Shown here in pieces: positions 25,365-33,364 of a stretch of 64,000 nucleotides of DNA (the stretch's first letter is position 1; each line of letters starts with the position of its first letter). This DNA is from Myxococcales bacterium. Its GTDB lineage: Bacteria > Myxococcota_A > Polyangia > Haliangiales > Haliangiaceae. The stretch spans positions 62,001 to 126,000 of the forward strand of contig CANKMW010000007.1 in NCBI GenBank assembly GCA_947483555.1, in the 5' to 3' direction. The notes under the pieces are model-generated. The model saw nothing but the letters and a program-made list of their open reading frames with translations. It was not told where the DNA came from and did not search any database. Both the position numbers and the translations under genes were made by a program.

Positions 25365-25534
25365 GGCCGCACGGTGCCATCGCCGGCTGCGCACCGCCCG
25401 AAGTTGGCGCGGTGCCCAACCGAACCATGACCGTGCGCCGACCGAAACGGTCCGCCCAGTTGACCGAGGTCAAGCCGCCTGGACCGCGGGGTGTTACCGC
25501 GTCGTCAGGTCCCGTCGTGCGATCCCCCGTCTCG

Positions 25535-28489
25535 ATGCTCGACGTGTCCTGGCGGTGGGCGCGCGGGTGGGTGTCCACGTTGAGCCGCCGGAGTGTCATC
25601 GCCATCCTGTGCGGGCTCGCCGCGCCAGCCTGCGGTTCGACGGCCACGCCGCGCGAGCGCTTCGAGGCCGAGGTCGTGCCGCTGCTCGAGCGCTACTGCG
25701 CCGCGGCCGCGTGCCATGGTGTCGCGCCTGACGCCGAGGCGCGCGGAGAGCGGGTCGACTGGACCCAGCTGCTGTTCCGGATCGACGGTGCGGGGCGCTT
25801 GACGGATCTCGACGCCGCGTACGCCGCGGCCCGACGCGCGATCAACACCCAGGAGCCGGCGTTCAGCAGCCTGCTCCGCAAGCCGCTGGGCGCCGCGCGT
25901 GGCGGGCTACCGCACCTCGGTGGCGCGGTGTTCTTCGGCGATGACGATCCGGCGTACGTGCGCCTCCGCGCCTGGATCGAGGAGGAGGCCGGCGGCGGCG
26001 AGGACCCGGCGCCGCTGACCCCGCTCGAGCAGCAGTTCGCGGACACCGTGCAGGCCCTGCTCGCCGCCGGAACGTGCATGACGTCGCGCTGCCACGGCCC
26101 GACAGCCGGCGCCACGCCGTACCGGCTCGACGTCGGCGTTGGTGGCGCCTTCTCGGTCGCCGCGACCCGTCACAACCACCTCCAGACGCTCGCGCTCGTC
26201 ACGCTCGACGGCTACCCGCTGCAGTCGCGGCTCATCCGCAAGGCGCAATCGCTCGGACCGGGCATCGTGCACAAGGCGCCGAGCTGGGCCGCGTTCGCGG
26301 GCCCGGCCGGCCGCGTCCCGACGATCACCGACTGGATCTGCGCCGAGCGGCTGGCGCGGACCGGCGCCGGCTGCGCGGCATCCACCGCCGCACCGATCTC
26401 GGCGTTCGTGTTCGTGCGCGGGCCGGTCGCAGCGCGCGCTGCGTTCGACCTCGACGACTTCACCCCGGGCAGCGACCTGTGGCTGGCCACCGTTGGCGAT
26501 CGCGGCCTCGCGCCGGTCGCGCTCGAGGACCTCACCGCGGCGCTCCACCCCGGCAGGGCGGTCGACATCCGCGATCCCGCGGTGTCGCGCGATGGCCGGC
26601 GCGTGGTGTTCGCGATGCGCACCGCCGTCGATCAGGGCCATCACCTGTGGGTCCTCGACCTGGCCACGCGCGCGGCGCGGCAGCTCACCGCCGGCAACGG
26701 CCCACTCCCTGGCGGCGGGATGGCGACGGACCGCGATCCGACCTGGGGGCCCGACGAGACCATCTGGTTCGCCTCCACCCGCGCCGGCGTGGTCGCCGAC
26801 CAGGGGCGACTCCTCGACGCCGAGCTGTACTCGCTCGTCCTCGACACCGGCGCGGTCCGGCGCTGGACGTTCACGCCGCATGTCGAGCGCAAGCCGGGGT
26901 TCCTCGACCTCGGCGAGGAAGCCGGCGGCGAGGTCGCGTTCACGGCGCTGCGCGACGCCAGCCCGTCGACGGCGCGGGCACACACCTGCCGGTTCCCGCC
27001 CAGCATGCGGACCGAATACCACCCGCACTTCGGGCTCAGCCCGGCGGCGACCTACTTCGACGACCTCCGCGAGTTGCCCGACGGACGCTACGTCAGCGTG
27101 GTGGGTGACCTCCCGGCGGTCTGGTCGTCCGGCGGGCTCGCGGTGATCGACCGCAGCCTCGGCCCAGCGCTCGACGATCGCGGCGGCGCGGCGGAGCCGG
27201 CGCTCGAGCGCTACGCGCCGTCGGTGGTGCGCTTGCCCGGCGACGGTGCGTACCGTGATCCCGCGCCACTCCCCGATGGGCGGATCCTGGTCGCCCACCA
27301 GCGGTCTCCGTTCGATCCCGCCGATCCGACCGCCGTGTTCGCACCTCGCATCGAGGTGCTCGAGCTACGCGAGCGCGCCGACGGTGCGGGGCCGACCGTC
27401 GCGGGCGTCGAGGTCCTGCTCGAAGAGCCCGGCGTCGCGCTCACCGATCCCGAGCCGGTCTCGGTGCGCGGGCCGGTGCGCGTCGACGGTGTGACCTTGC
27501 CGCCGGCGGCCGGCACCACGGCGGTGTTCCGTCACCAAGGGCTGCCGATGACCGACGCGCTGCTCGCCAACCTGTCGCCGTCCGGCGTGAAGCGACCGCG
27601 CACGGATCTTCGCGCGGTGCGGCTGATCGAGCACCTGCCGTTGACGCCGGCGCAGCGGCGCATCGTCCCTCCGGAGGACACCTGGTTCGGCGTGGCCGGC
27701 GCGACCTCGGTGGCGCTGGGGTCACGCGGCCCGGCCCGGGTGCTGGCCGAGCTGCCGCTGGAGGCCGACGGCAGCTTTCAGGCCCTCGTCCCGGTCGGCG
27801 TGCCGTTCCGGATCCAGGCGCTCGACGCCGCGGGCGTCGCGGTCGGCGCAGCGCACGATCGGTGGTTCTACGCGCTGCCCGGGCAGGTGCTGACGCAGGG
27901 CGTGTCAGCGGCGATCGGCACGGCGCGCTACGGGGCGATGTGCGCCGGGTGCCATGGTGATCCCGAAGGCGTCGCAGGCCGGGCTCCGGCGATGGAGGAG
28001 CCCGACACCCTCACCGGCGCCTCCCTCTCGCTGGCGCGGTTCGCGCGGCAGGATCCGCGGCGCCCGATCGAGCCCGCCGAGCTGGGCTGGCAGACCCGCC
28101 TCGCGATCGACTTTCGCCGCGACGTCCAGCCGATCCTCGACCGCCACTGCGTCGCGTGCCACACCGGCAAGGCGGCGGCCGCAGGCGTCGATCTGTCCGC
28201 AACGCCGACTCGCCACTTCACGCGGGCGTACGAGCACCTGTTGCGGCCAGGGACCGGTTCGGGAGGCGGCCGTGCGTATGTCGATGACGTCGATGGCCGC
28301 GCCGATCGCAGCTACCTGATCGAGCTCTTGACCGGAGTCGAGCGCGCCGCGCCGCGCGCGCTGCGGTCGCCGGGGATCGCCCATCCGGACGCGGGCGCCA
28401 GCGTCACCGACGAGGAGCGCCTGGTCCTGGTCCGCTGGATCGATCTAGGCGCGACCTTCGTCGGCGTGGTCCCCGACGGGGCGCCGTGA
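25535..28489 (+). CDS. HzsA-like multihaem lipoprotein
   Basis: This protein of about 984 residues has a signal peptide and lipobox AAPAC. The N-terminal part has two unusual CX4CH haem-like motifs (Cys55 and CMTSRCH at 181-187). The middle holds TolB/WD-type propeller blades (DPAVSRDGRRVVFAM, DPTWGPDETIWFAS) and the DPEPVSVR segment of the hydrazine-synthase-alpha middle domain. The C-terminus has two standard CXXCH sites (CAGCH at 803, CVACH at 872). HzsA homologues occur far outside anammox bacteria as putative extracellular multihaem oxidoreductases, so hydrazine synthesis is not implied. The start may instead be GTG 25571. The next gene overlaps by GTGA. Confidence 0.78.
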   Translation: MLDVSWRWARGWVSTLSRRSVIAILCGLAAPACGSTATPRERFEAEVVPLLERYCAAAACHGVAPDAEARGERVDWTQLLFRIDGAGRLTDLDAAYAAARRAINTQEPAFSSLLRKPLGAARGGLPHLGGAVFFGDDDPAYVRLRAWIEEEAGGGEDPAPLTPLEQQFADTVQALLAAGTCMTSRCHGPTAGATPYRLDVGVGGAFSVAATRHNHLQTLALVTLDGYPLQSRLIRKAQSLGPGIVHKAPSWAAFAGPAGRVPTITDWICAERLARTGAGCAASTAAPISAFVFVRGPVAARAAFDLDDFTPGSDLWLATVGDRGLAPVALEDLTAALHPGRAVDIRDPAVSRDGRRVVFAMRTAVDQGHHLWVLDLATRAARQLTAGNGPLPGGGMATDRDPTWGPDETIWFASTRAGVVADQGRLLDAELYSLVLDTGAVRRWTFTPHVERKPGFLDLGEEAGGEVAFTALRDASPSTARAHTCRFPPSMRTEYHPHFGLSPAATYFDDLRELPDGRYVSVVGDLPAVWSSGGLAVIDRSLGPALDDRGGAAEPALERYAPSVVRLPGDGAYRDPAPLPDGRILVAHQRSPFDPADPTAVFAPRIEVLELRERADGAGPTVAGVEVLLEEPGVALTDPEPVSVRGPVRVDGVTLPPAAGTTAVFRHQGLPMTDALLANLSPSGVKRPRTDLRAVRLIEHLPLTPAQRRIVPPEDTWFGVAGATSVALGSRGPARVLAELPLEADGSFQALVPVGVPFRIQALDAAGVAVGAAHDRWFYALPGQVLTQGVSAAIGTARYGAMCAGCHGDPEGVAGRAPAMEEPDTLTGASLSLARFARQDPRRPIEPAELGWQTRLAIDFRRDVQPILDRHCVACHTGKAAAAGVDLSATPTRHFTRAYEHLLRPGTGSGGGRAYVDDVDGRADRSYLIELLTGVERAAPRALRSPGIAHPDAGASVTDEERLVLVRWIDLGATFVGVVPDGAP

Positions 28490-28938
28490 CGTCTCGGGCC
28501 AGCCTCGGCCTGCTCGCCGTTGCCGCCGGCGCCTGCGTCGTCGTCGAGCCCACGCCCGAGGTCTGGCCCGACTTCGGCGGGCTCGACGCGTTCGTCGCCG
28601 AGGCGCAGCCGGTGCTCGCCGGGCGCTGCGCCAACCCGAGCTGCCATGGCGACCCGGCCCGCCCGCTGGCGCTGTATGCCGTGCACCGCCACCGGCTGGA
28701 CCCCGCCGACACCTACCTCGACGCGCCGCTCGACGAGGCCGAGCTGGCGCACAACTTTCGCCAGACTGGCGCCTTCCTGCTCGAGGTCACCGCGGCCGAG
28801 GCCAGCTTGCTGCTCACCAAGCCGCTTTCGGTCGCGTCCGGCGGCTCGGGGCACACGTTCGGCGCGGTGTTCGCCGACACCGACGACGACGGCTATCGGA
28901 CGCTGCGCGCCTGGGCCCGCGCGGCGCTCGCCCCGTGA
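28486..28938 (+). CDS. small CX4CH cytochrome-like lipoprotein, partner of the HzsA-like protein
   Basis: This 150-residue protein starts at the GTG overlapping the previous stop (GTGA). It has a lipobox (VAAGAC, Cys17) and one CX4CH motif, CANPSCH at residues 48-54, matching the unusual haem motif of its larger neighbour. The pattern of an N-terminal haem-like motif, LLTKPL and a late GHTFG is shared with the N-terminal part of the HzsA-like protein (SLLRKPL, LPHLGG), so it is probably a paralogous module or electron partner. Codon overlap shows the two genes are one operon. Confidence 0.75.
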   Translation: MTSRASLGLLAVAAGACVVVEPTPEVWPDFGGLDAFVAEAQPVLAGRCANPSCHGDPARPLALYAVHRHRLDPADTYLDAPLDEAELAHNFRQTGAFLLEVTAAEASLLLTKPLSVASGGSGHTFGAVFADTDDDGYRTLRAWARAALAP

Positions 28939-28991
28939 CGCCGTCCGCGCTGCGGTCGACCAGGACCTCAGTCGCGGTTGAATCCGTCCCG

Positions 28992-29250
28992 TCATCGAGC
29001 GAACCCCGCCGTCACCGCGAACGAGCGCACCACGCCGTCGCCATCGGGCAGCCGCGGCTCGTGGCCCGGCAGCAGCGCGGCCGCGCCGACCGACGAGCGC
29101 TCGACGAACAGCTGCCAGCGCAGGCCGGCCGGCATCAGCGTGACGCGCTCGGGCAGCCCGCGAGCGCCGCGACCGGCGGGAACTCCAGCGTCACCCGATC
29201 GGTGCGGCAGCCAATCGCTGGTGGCGAGCAGCGCGTGGACGGGCGCGACC
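28992..29250 (-). pseudogene. frameshifted 3' gene remnant
   Basis: The minus strand reads as a protein tail LPERVTLMPAGLRWQLFVE continuing to FAVTAGFAR-stop. Upstream the coding look shifts to another frame (CRTDRVTLEFPPVAALAG). Restoring one C in a GGCTG near 29158 would join the two. No start or family was recognised and the upstream part is replaced by other remnants, so this is a decayed fragment. Confidence 0.45.
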
Positions 29251-29253
29251 GCG

Positions 29254-29445
29254 ATGCGAGCCCAGCCGCGCCTCGACGAGACCATCGAGGAGGCGCTGCG
29301 CACCATGGACAAGGCCGAGTTCGAGCACGTGCTGCGCGGGGTCTTCGAGGAGGACGAGTGGATCCTGATCACCCTGGGCGGCGTGCTCGGCGGCGGCATC
29401 GGCCTGGCGCAGTCGGCGATCGTGCTGGCGCTCGAGCGCGCCTGA
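29254..29445 (+). pseudogene. DUF445-like C-terminal fragment
   Basis: These 63 codons read MRAQPRLDETIEEALRTMDK and continue with EFEHVLRGVFEEDEWILIT and a glycine-rich membrane segment GGVLGGGIGLAQ. This matches the C-terminal end of DUF445/YheB-type membrane proteins, which are normally about 400 residues. The rest is missing; the sequence before it codes on the other strand. It is probably a gene remnant, although a short membrane peptide cannot be excluded. Confidence 0.5.
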
Positions 29446-29573
29446 TCTCAGCGCGACGCGGCGGCGGCGGCCTCCGCGCACGCCCACCGGGTCGGTGATC
29501 GGCAACGCGCTCCGGCTGCGCCGCGCCGAGGTGTAGGGAGTGCGCTCGGTCGTGGCCTCCTTCTCCTGCCGGC

Positions 29574-29671
29574 ATGGAGCGCCTGAGCCTCCACCGCCTG
29601 CTCAAGCGCTACGGCGTCCCCTCCTGCCCTTCACGCCGGCGCGCGTGCTGGCCGCGCTGCGGGCCAGGTAG
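29574..29671 (+). pseudogene. frameshifted short gene remnant
   Basis: ATG 29574 starts MERLSLHRLLKRYGV, after which the coding-like sequence continues in a different frame as PLLPFTPARVLAALRAR-stop at 29671. Both pieces have high GC3 and a natural composition, which suggests a single-base indel. No family was recognised. Confidence 0.35.
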
Positions 29672-29733
29672 CCCGGTCGGCTACTCTGACGCCCGTCAAG
29701 TTGTCCCTCGGCCGGGCCTGCGATGCTCTGACG

Positions 29734-30216
29734 ATGGCCCACCTCGTCGAAGACCGCGGCCGTCTCGTCACGCTGGGCCTGGCAGGGGTGGTCGCCGCGC
29801 TGGCGGCCTGCAGCGATCCGCCGCCACGCCGGACCTACTACACCCGGCACATCGAGCCGATCTTGATCAACTCGTGCGCCGGCAACACGTCGGGGTGTCA
29901 CCGCACCAACGACGAGGATCCGTACGGTCACGCCGGCGGCAACTTCGACGTCACCAGCTTCGAGAACGTCCAGAAGCGGCGCGACGTGCTGGTCGCGTTC
30001 GGCTCCTACTCGCTGCCGCTCTTGCTCACCGCCGGCAAGAGCGTCCTGGAAAAGTACCGCGAGCCGAGCCCGCTGCCAGCGGAAGAACGCGCGCACGAAG
30101 CAGGTCAGCGCCGCCGACAGGAGCCGCCGGTCACGCGCCAGGACGGCGCGCGGTCGCCACGGCACCGACAGGGTCCACTGCCTGTCCCCGATCAGGGGCC
30201 GACGCGGATGAGCTGA
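29734..30216 (+). pseudogene. truncated cytochrome-like lipoprotein
   Basis: The reading frame begins MAHLVEDRGRLVTLGLAG with lipobox AALAAC. It holds one wide haem-like motif (CAGNTSGCH, CX6CH) followed by the FDVTSFENVQKRRD pattern of myxobacterial cytochrome-like lipoproteins. After about residue 105 (LLLTAGK) the composition changes to Glu/Arg/Gln-rich shadow sequence, because from about base 30060 the DNA codes for a transposase fragment on the opposite strand. The native C-terminal domain is therefore lost. The remaining peptide might still be expressed. Confidence 0.6.
30055..30195 (-). mobile_element. IS91-family transposase fragment
   Basis: The minus strand codes, in one frame, a segment including GDRQWTLSVPWRPRAVLARD followed by RRLLSAALTCFVRAFFRWQR. 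This is the RQWVLSLP...LR conserved block just downstream of the zinc-binding region of IS91/ISCR-type transposases. Only about 45 codons remain, with neither end of the element visible. It sits between two broken cytochrome-type genes, which suggests that the insertion and later deletion broke them. Confidence 0.65.
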
Positions 30217-30535
30217 TCGCGAGAGAGGGAGCGGGAGGCGCTGGTGAGGGCGTCGGTGGCGACGGAGACGTCGAGCTCGCTGCCGGAGACGGAGCCGTGG
30301 CAACTGCCGCAGACGGCGTCGAAGAGCTCTTCGACGATGCCCATGCTGATGATCTCGCCGGGGGCGTTCTGGTGCTCTTCGCCCATGGTGACGATCGGGT
30401 TGCCGGCGGCGTCCTGGAGCTCGACCACGACGCCGGCGCCGGCGGGCACGTTGACGCGCACCGAGCCATCGGCGGCGAGGGCGGCGGTCCCGACCAGCGA
30501 CCGGTTCCCACGGACGGCCACCTGCGGCAACCGCG
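30192..30535 (-). pseudogene. 3' remnant of a second HzsA-like multihaem gene
   Basis: About 110 codons read AALAADGSVRVNVPAGAGVV, then TMGEEHQNAPGEIIS and CGSCHG, ending LSRDQLIRVGP-stop. The order of beta domain, GEEHQ, CXXCH and DALT-SASRSLSRD parallels the C-terminal third of the intact HzsA-like gene at 25535-28489 (LEADGSFQALVPVG, CAGCHG, DTLTGASLSLARF). The 5' two thirds are absent and the upstream end runs into the start region of the M16 peptidase gene. Confidence 0.6.
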
Positions 30536-30558
30536 CCCGACACCCCGGATCGCGGGCG

Positions 30559-30564
30559 TATGCT
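30559..30564 (+). promoter_or_regulatory. TANNNT box for the M16 peptidase gene
   Basis: TATGCT ends seven bases before ATG 30572 with no ribosome site between, fitting the leaderless pattern seen elsewhere in the window. Confidence 0.45.
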
Positions 30565-30571
30565 GCCGCGG

Positions 30572-33322
30572 ATGTCTGCACCACGCCCCGCCCGCCTCGC
30601 CCGGCTCACCGCGCTCGCCGGCCTCACGTCGCTGGTCACGAACGCTGCCTGCGTGGGACGACGCCACGCTTACCGGTCGCGCTTTGACGGCCCGCCCTGG
30701 GCGGGCGCGGTCGCGACGACCACGAAGTGGCACGTCGCCGACCTCCCCGACAACGGCATCAAGGTCGTCATCTTGCCCGAGCCATCGGCGCCAACCATCA
30801 CCGTCGTCACCCGGCTGCCGATCGGCGCCAAGGACGACCCACTCGGCAAGGCCGGCCTGGCCCACCTCGCCGAGCACGCCGTGTTCCTGAAGCGCGGCGA
30901 TGACGGTCGCACCATCCAGGACGCGATCGACGAGGTCGCGGTATGGAACAACGCCGCCACCACGACGATGGAGACCGCGTTCTACACCTCGGTCTTGCCG
31001 TCCGAGCTTGGTGCAGCGCTCGCGATCCAGCGTCGCCTGCTCGAGGATCCGTGCGCGTCCATCGACCCGGACGGGTTCGCGATCGAGCGCGAGGTGGTGT
31101 TGAACGAGCTCCGCGTCCGCGGCATCGACGAGTTCGAAGGAGATCCGTCGCGGTTCATCCCCGGCTTGAAGTTCCCCGGCGGGCTCGAGGCCGACGTCGC
31201 CAAGGCGACGGTCGCCGACACCTGTCATTTCATCGACGGCTACTACGCGGCGTCCCAGGCGGTGGTCGTGATCGCCGGCCCGGTCGAGATCGCCGCCGCC
31301 ATGCAGGCAGCGGTCGCGCACCTCGGCCCGGCGGCCGCCCGCTCGTTCGTCGATCCGCGACCGGCACCTGGCGCCACCGGTTTCGCCGGGGCGGTGACCG
31401 GCACCAGCGACGACGGCCGCGGCGAGGCGCTGGTGCTGTACCGCCTGCCCGAAGACCCGATCGGCTCGCCGCAGTTGCTGCCGTTCCTGGCCGCCAACCT
31501 CAAGGTCGCCCTCGAGGCCGGAGTCCGACCCGGCTGGGCCGGAGCCGTCCACGTCGCCCACAGCAATGGCTTCGGGATCCGGCTGATCACGGTCCGGCTG
31601 GTGGCCCGCAAGGGCCAACGCCCCGAGGCGGCGCAGGCGGCGCGCTGGATCGCCGCCGCGGTGGACGATGCCCTCCGTCGCGACCGCATCGGTTGGGGCA
31701 CCGACGCGAACTGGGTCGACCGCCACGCCAACGACGTCCAGCTCGAGCTCGAGCCGCTCCTGCACCGGGCGCTTCGCTTCGCGCAGCTGGTGGCCGCAGT
31801 CACGCCGGAGCAGGTGCCGCGCGCGTTCGAGCCCTTCGAGATGACCGCCGCGACCGCCAAGGACTGGCTCCGCGACCTGGTCAAGCCGGCGAAGGCAAGG
31901 CTCATCACGCTCGAACCGGAACCGCCGGCTACCGCCGCCGCGCCGACAAGGCGTCACCGGCCCCCGCCACGGCGCAGCAAGCTGCACGGCTCCCAGAGCC
32001 TCGTCGACGCGCTGCACGCGGGCCGCGGCAGCGCCTCGGCGGTGCGGCTGCCGACCGACCCGCTCCCCGGTCGCCACGCGCGGTCGTTCACGCTCGCCAA
32101 TGGCCTGGCGGTCCATCTCGAGGACACCGGAGCTGCGTCACCGGTCACCTCGGTGGTGCTCAGCGTCGCGTTCGGCGACGCGCACGGTGGCGGCGACGCC
32201 CGGATCGTCGAGGCGCTCACCGTCGCGCCGACGGTCATCGCGGAGGAAACTCGAGCGGTGTCTCCGGATGCCACGTACTACCTGCTTCAGGACGTGTCAC
32301 GCGACCTGCCGGCTCTGCTCCAGGTCGCGCGCGAGAGCGCCTTCCGGCCCCGGATCCTCGGTGGGCGGATCAGCGACCGGCTCCGCCAGCAGGCCCAGGC
32401 CGTCGAGCGGCGCGCGATCACCGATCCGGACGCCGTCGTGATGCGGCGCTTGTTCGGTGCCGCTCATCCCTACGGCCGCGCGGTCAAGGTCCCGGGCGCA
32501 CGCGCGATCGGCGGCGACGATGTCCGCCGCCTGCGCCAGCGCCACTACCGGCCGGACGCGGCGGCGCTCTACGTTGTCGGTCGTTTCGACCTCGACCAGG
32601 CCGAAGCGCAGATCCGGCACTACCTCGGTGGCTGGTCACCGGGCCGCGACGCCCCGCCGGCGCTCGACATGCCGCGCCCCGCGCCGCGCCCTGGACTGGC
32701 CGTGGTGTTCGATCCCGAGGCCGGCAACCAGACCGAGATCCACCTCGCGTTCCCGACCGCGGCAGATAGTGACGCCCACCGGCCCGGGCGCCTCGTCCTG
32801 GCCGAGATCCTTCGCCAGCGTGCGGCGCTGTTGCGGGAGGCCGAGGGCATCACGTACGGCGCCGAGGTCTACACCGGATCGCTACGCTGGGGCGGATATC
32901 TCAAGCTCGAGGTGTCGGTCGACCCTCGGCACGGCGCCGCCGCCGTCGTGAGTCTCGAGCGGCTGGTGGACGATCTGCGCGATCGCGGTCCCACCGACGA
33001 GGAGCTGGGTCTGGCCAAGCGGGTCGTGGTGCGTTCGGTGTTTGCCGGCGACGCCACCAGCGGCGGGCGCGCAGTGGCGCTGGCCGAGCGCGACGTCCTC
33101 GGCCGCCGGCAGACCGACGAGGCGTTGCTCGCCGCGGTCGCCGCGCTGACCGCCGACGAGGTCCGCGACCGAGCGATCCAGGAGCTCGCCCCCACCGCCC
33201 GCGTGCTGGTGCTCTCGGGCCGGCGCGCCAACGTCGCCGCCACCATCGCGGCCCTGCGTCGCCAGCCCGACGAGACGATCACGCGCCCCAGGCACGACGA
33301 CGACGACCCCGACGACGACTGA
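30572..33322 (+). CDS. M16 (insulinase/pitrilysin-like) zinc peptidase lipoprotein
   Basis: This 916-residue protein has a signal peptide and lipobox TNAAC. The N-terminal M16 half carries the inverted zinc motif HLAEH (His98, Glu101, His102), with the third ligand Glu expected in EREVVLNELRVRG. The C-terminal half (from about residue 510, LANGLAVHLEDTG) keeps the fold (AAALYVVGRFD, NQTEIHLAFP) without a zinc motif, as in two-domain M16 enzymes. Such periplasmic peptidases cut short peptides. The C-terminus ends in an Asp-rich tail. The gene converges on the giant VIT/VWA gene through a strong hairpin. Confidence 0.9.
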   Translation: MSAPRPARLARLTALAGLTSLVTNAACVGRRHAYRSRFDGPPWAGAVATTTKWHVADLPDNGIKVVILPEPSAPTITVVTRLPIGAKDDPLGKAGLAHLAEHAVFLKRGDDGRTIQDAIDEVAVWNNAATTTMETAFYTSVLPSELGAALAIQRRLLEDPCASIDPDGFAIEREVVLNELRVRGIDEFEGDPSRFIPGLKFPGGLEADVAKATVADTCHFIDGYYAASQAVVVIAGPVEIAAAMQAAVAHLGPAAARSFVDPRPAPGATGFAGAVTGTSDDGRGEALVLYRLPEDPIGSPQLLPFLAANLKVALEAGVRPGWAGAVHVAHSNGFGIRLITVRLVARKGQRPEAAQAARWIAAAVDDALRRDRIGWGTDANWVDRHANDVQLELEPLLHRALRFAQLVAAVTPEQVPRAFEPFEMTAATAKDWLRDLVKPAKARLITLEPEPPATAAAPTRRHRPPPRRSKLHGSQSLVDALHAGRGSASAVRLPTDPLPGRHARSFTLANGLAVHLEDTGAASPVTSVVLSVAFGDAHGGGDARIVEALTVAPTVIAEETRAVSPDATYYLLQDVSRDLPALLQVARESAFRPRILGGRISDRLRQQAQAVERRAITDPDAVVMRRLFGAAHPYGRAVKVPGARAIGGDDVRRLRQRHYRPDAAALYVVGRFDLDQAEAQIRHYLGGWSPGRDAPPALDMPRPAPRPGLAVVFDPEAGNQTEIHLAFPTAADSDAHRPGRLVLAEILRQRAALLREAEGITYGAEVYTGSLRWGGYLKLEVSVDPRHGAAAVVSLERLVDDLRDRGPTDEELGLAKRVVVRSVFAGDATSGGRAVALAERDVLGRRQTDEALLAAVAALTADEVRDRAIQELAPTARVLVLSGRRANVAATIAALRRQPDETITRPRHDDDDPDDD

Positions 33323-33351
33323 CGGCACCGAGCCGCGGGCGCGGTGCCGTC
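33321..33351. terminator. bidirectional hairpin between convergent genes
   Basis: GACGGCACCG (33321-33330) and its exact complement (33342-33351) form a 10-bp GC-rich stem with an 11-base loop. It covers the stop of the M16 gene and lies 14 bases before the stop of the opposing gene. There is no U-tract, so it is a likely but unproven terminator. Confidence 0.6.
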
Positions 33352-33364
33352 TCGTCCCGACCGG

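Noticed and set aside
25535..28489. True hydrazine synthase alpha subunit (anammox)
   Set aside because: No hzsB or hzsC partners nearby, and the haem motif arrangement differs; only distant domain similarity is claimed.
30131..32116. 661-codon minus-strand frame opposite the M16 gene
   Set aside because: Only its last part overlaps real remnants; the rest is antisense to a clear M16 peptidase.
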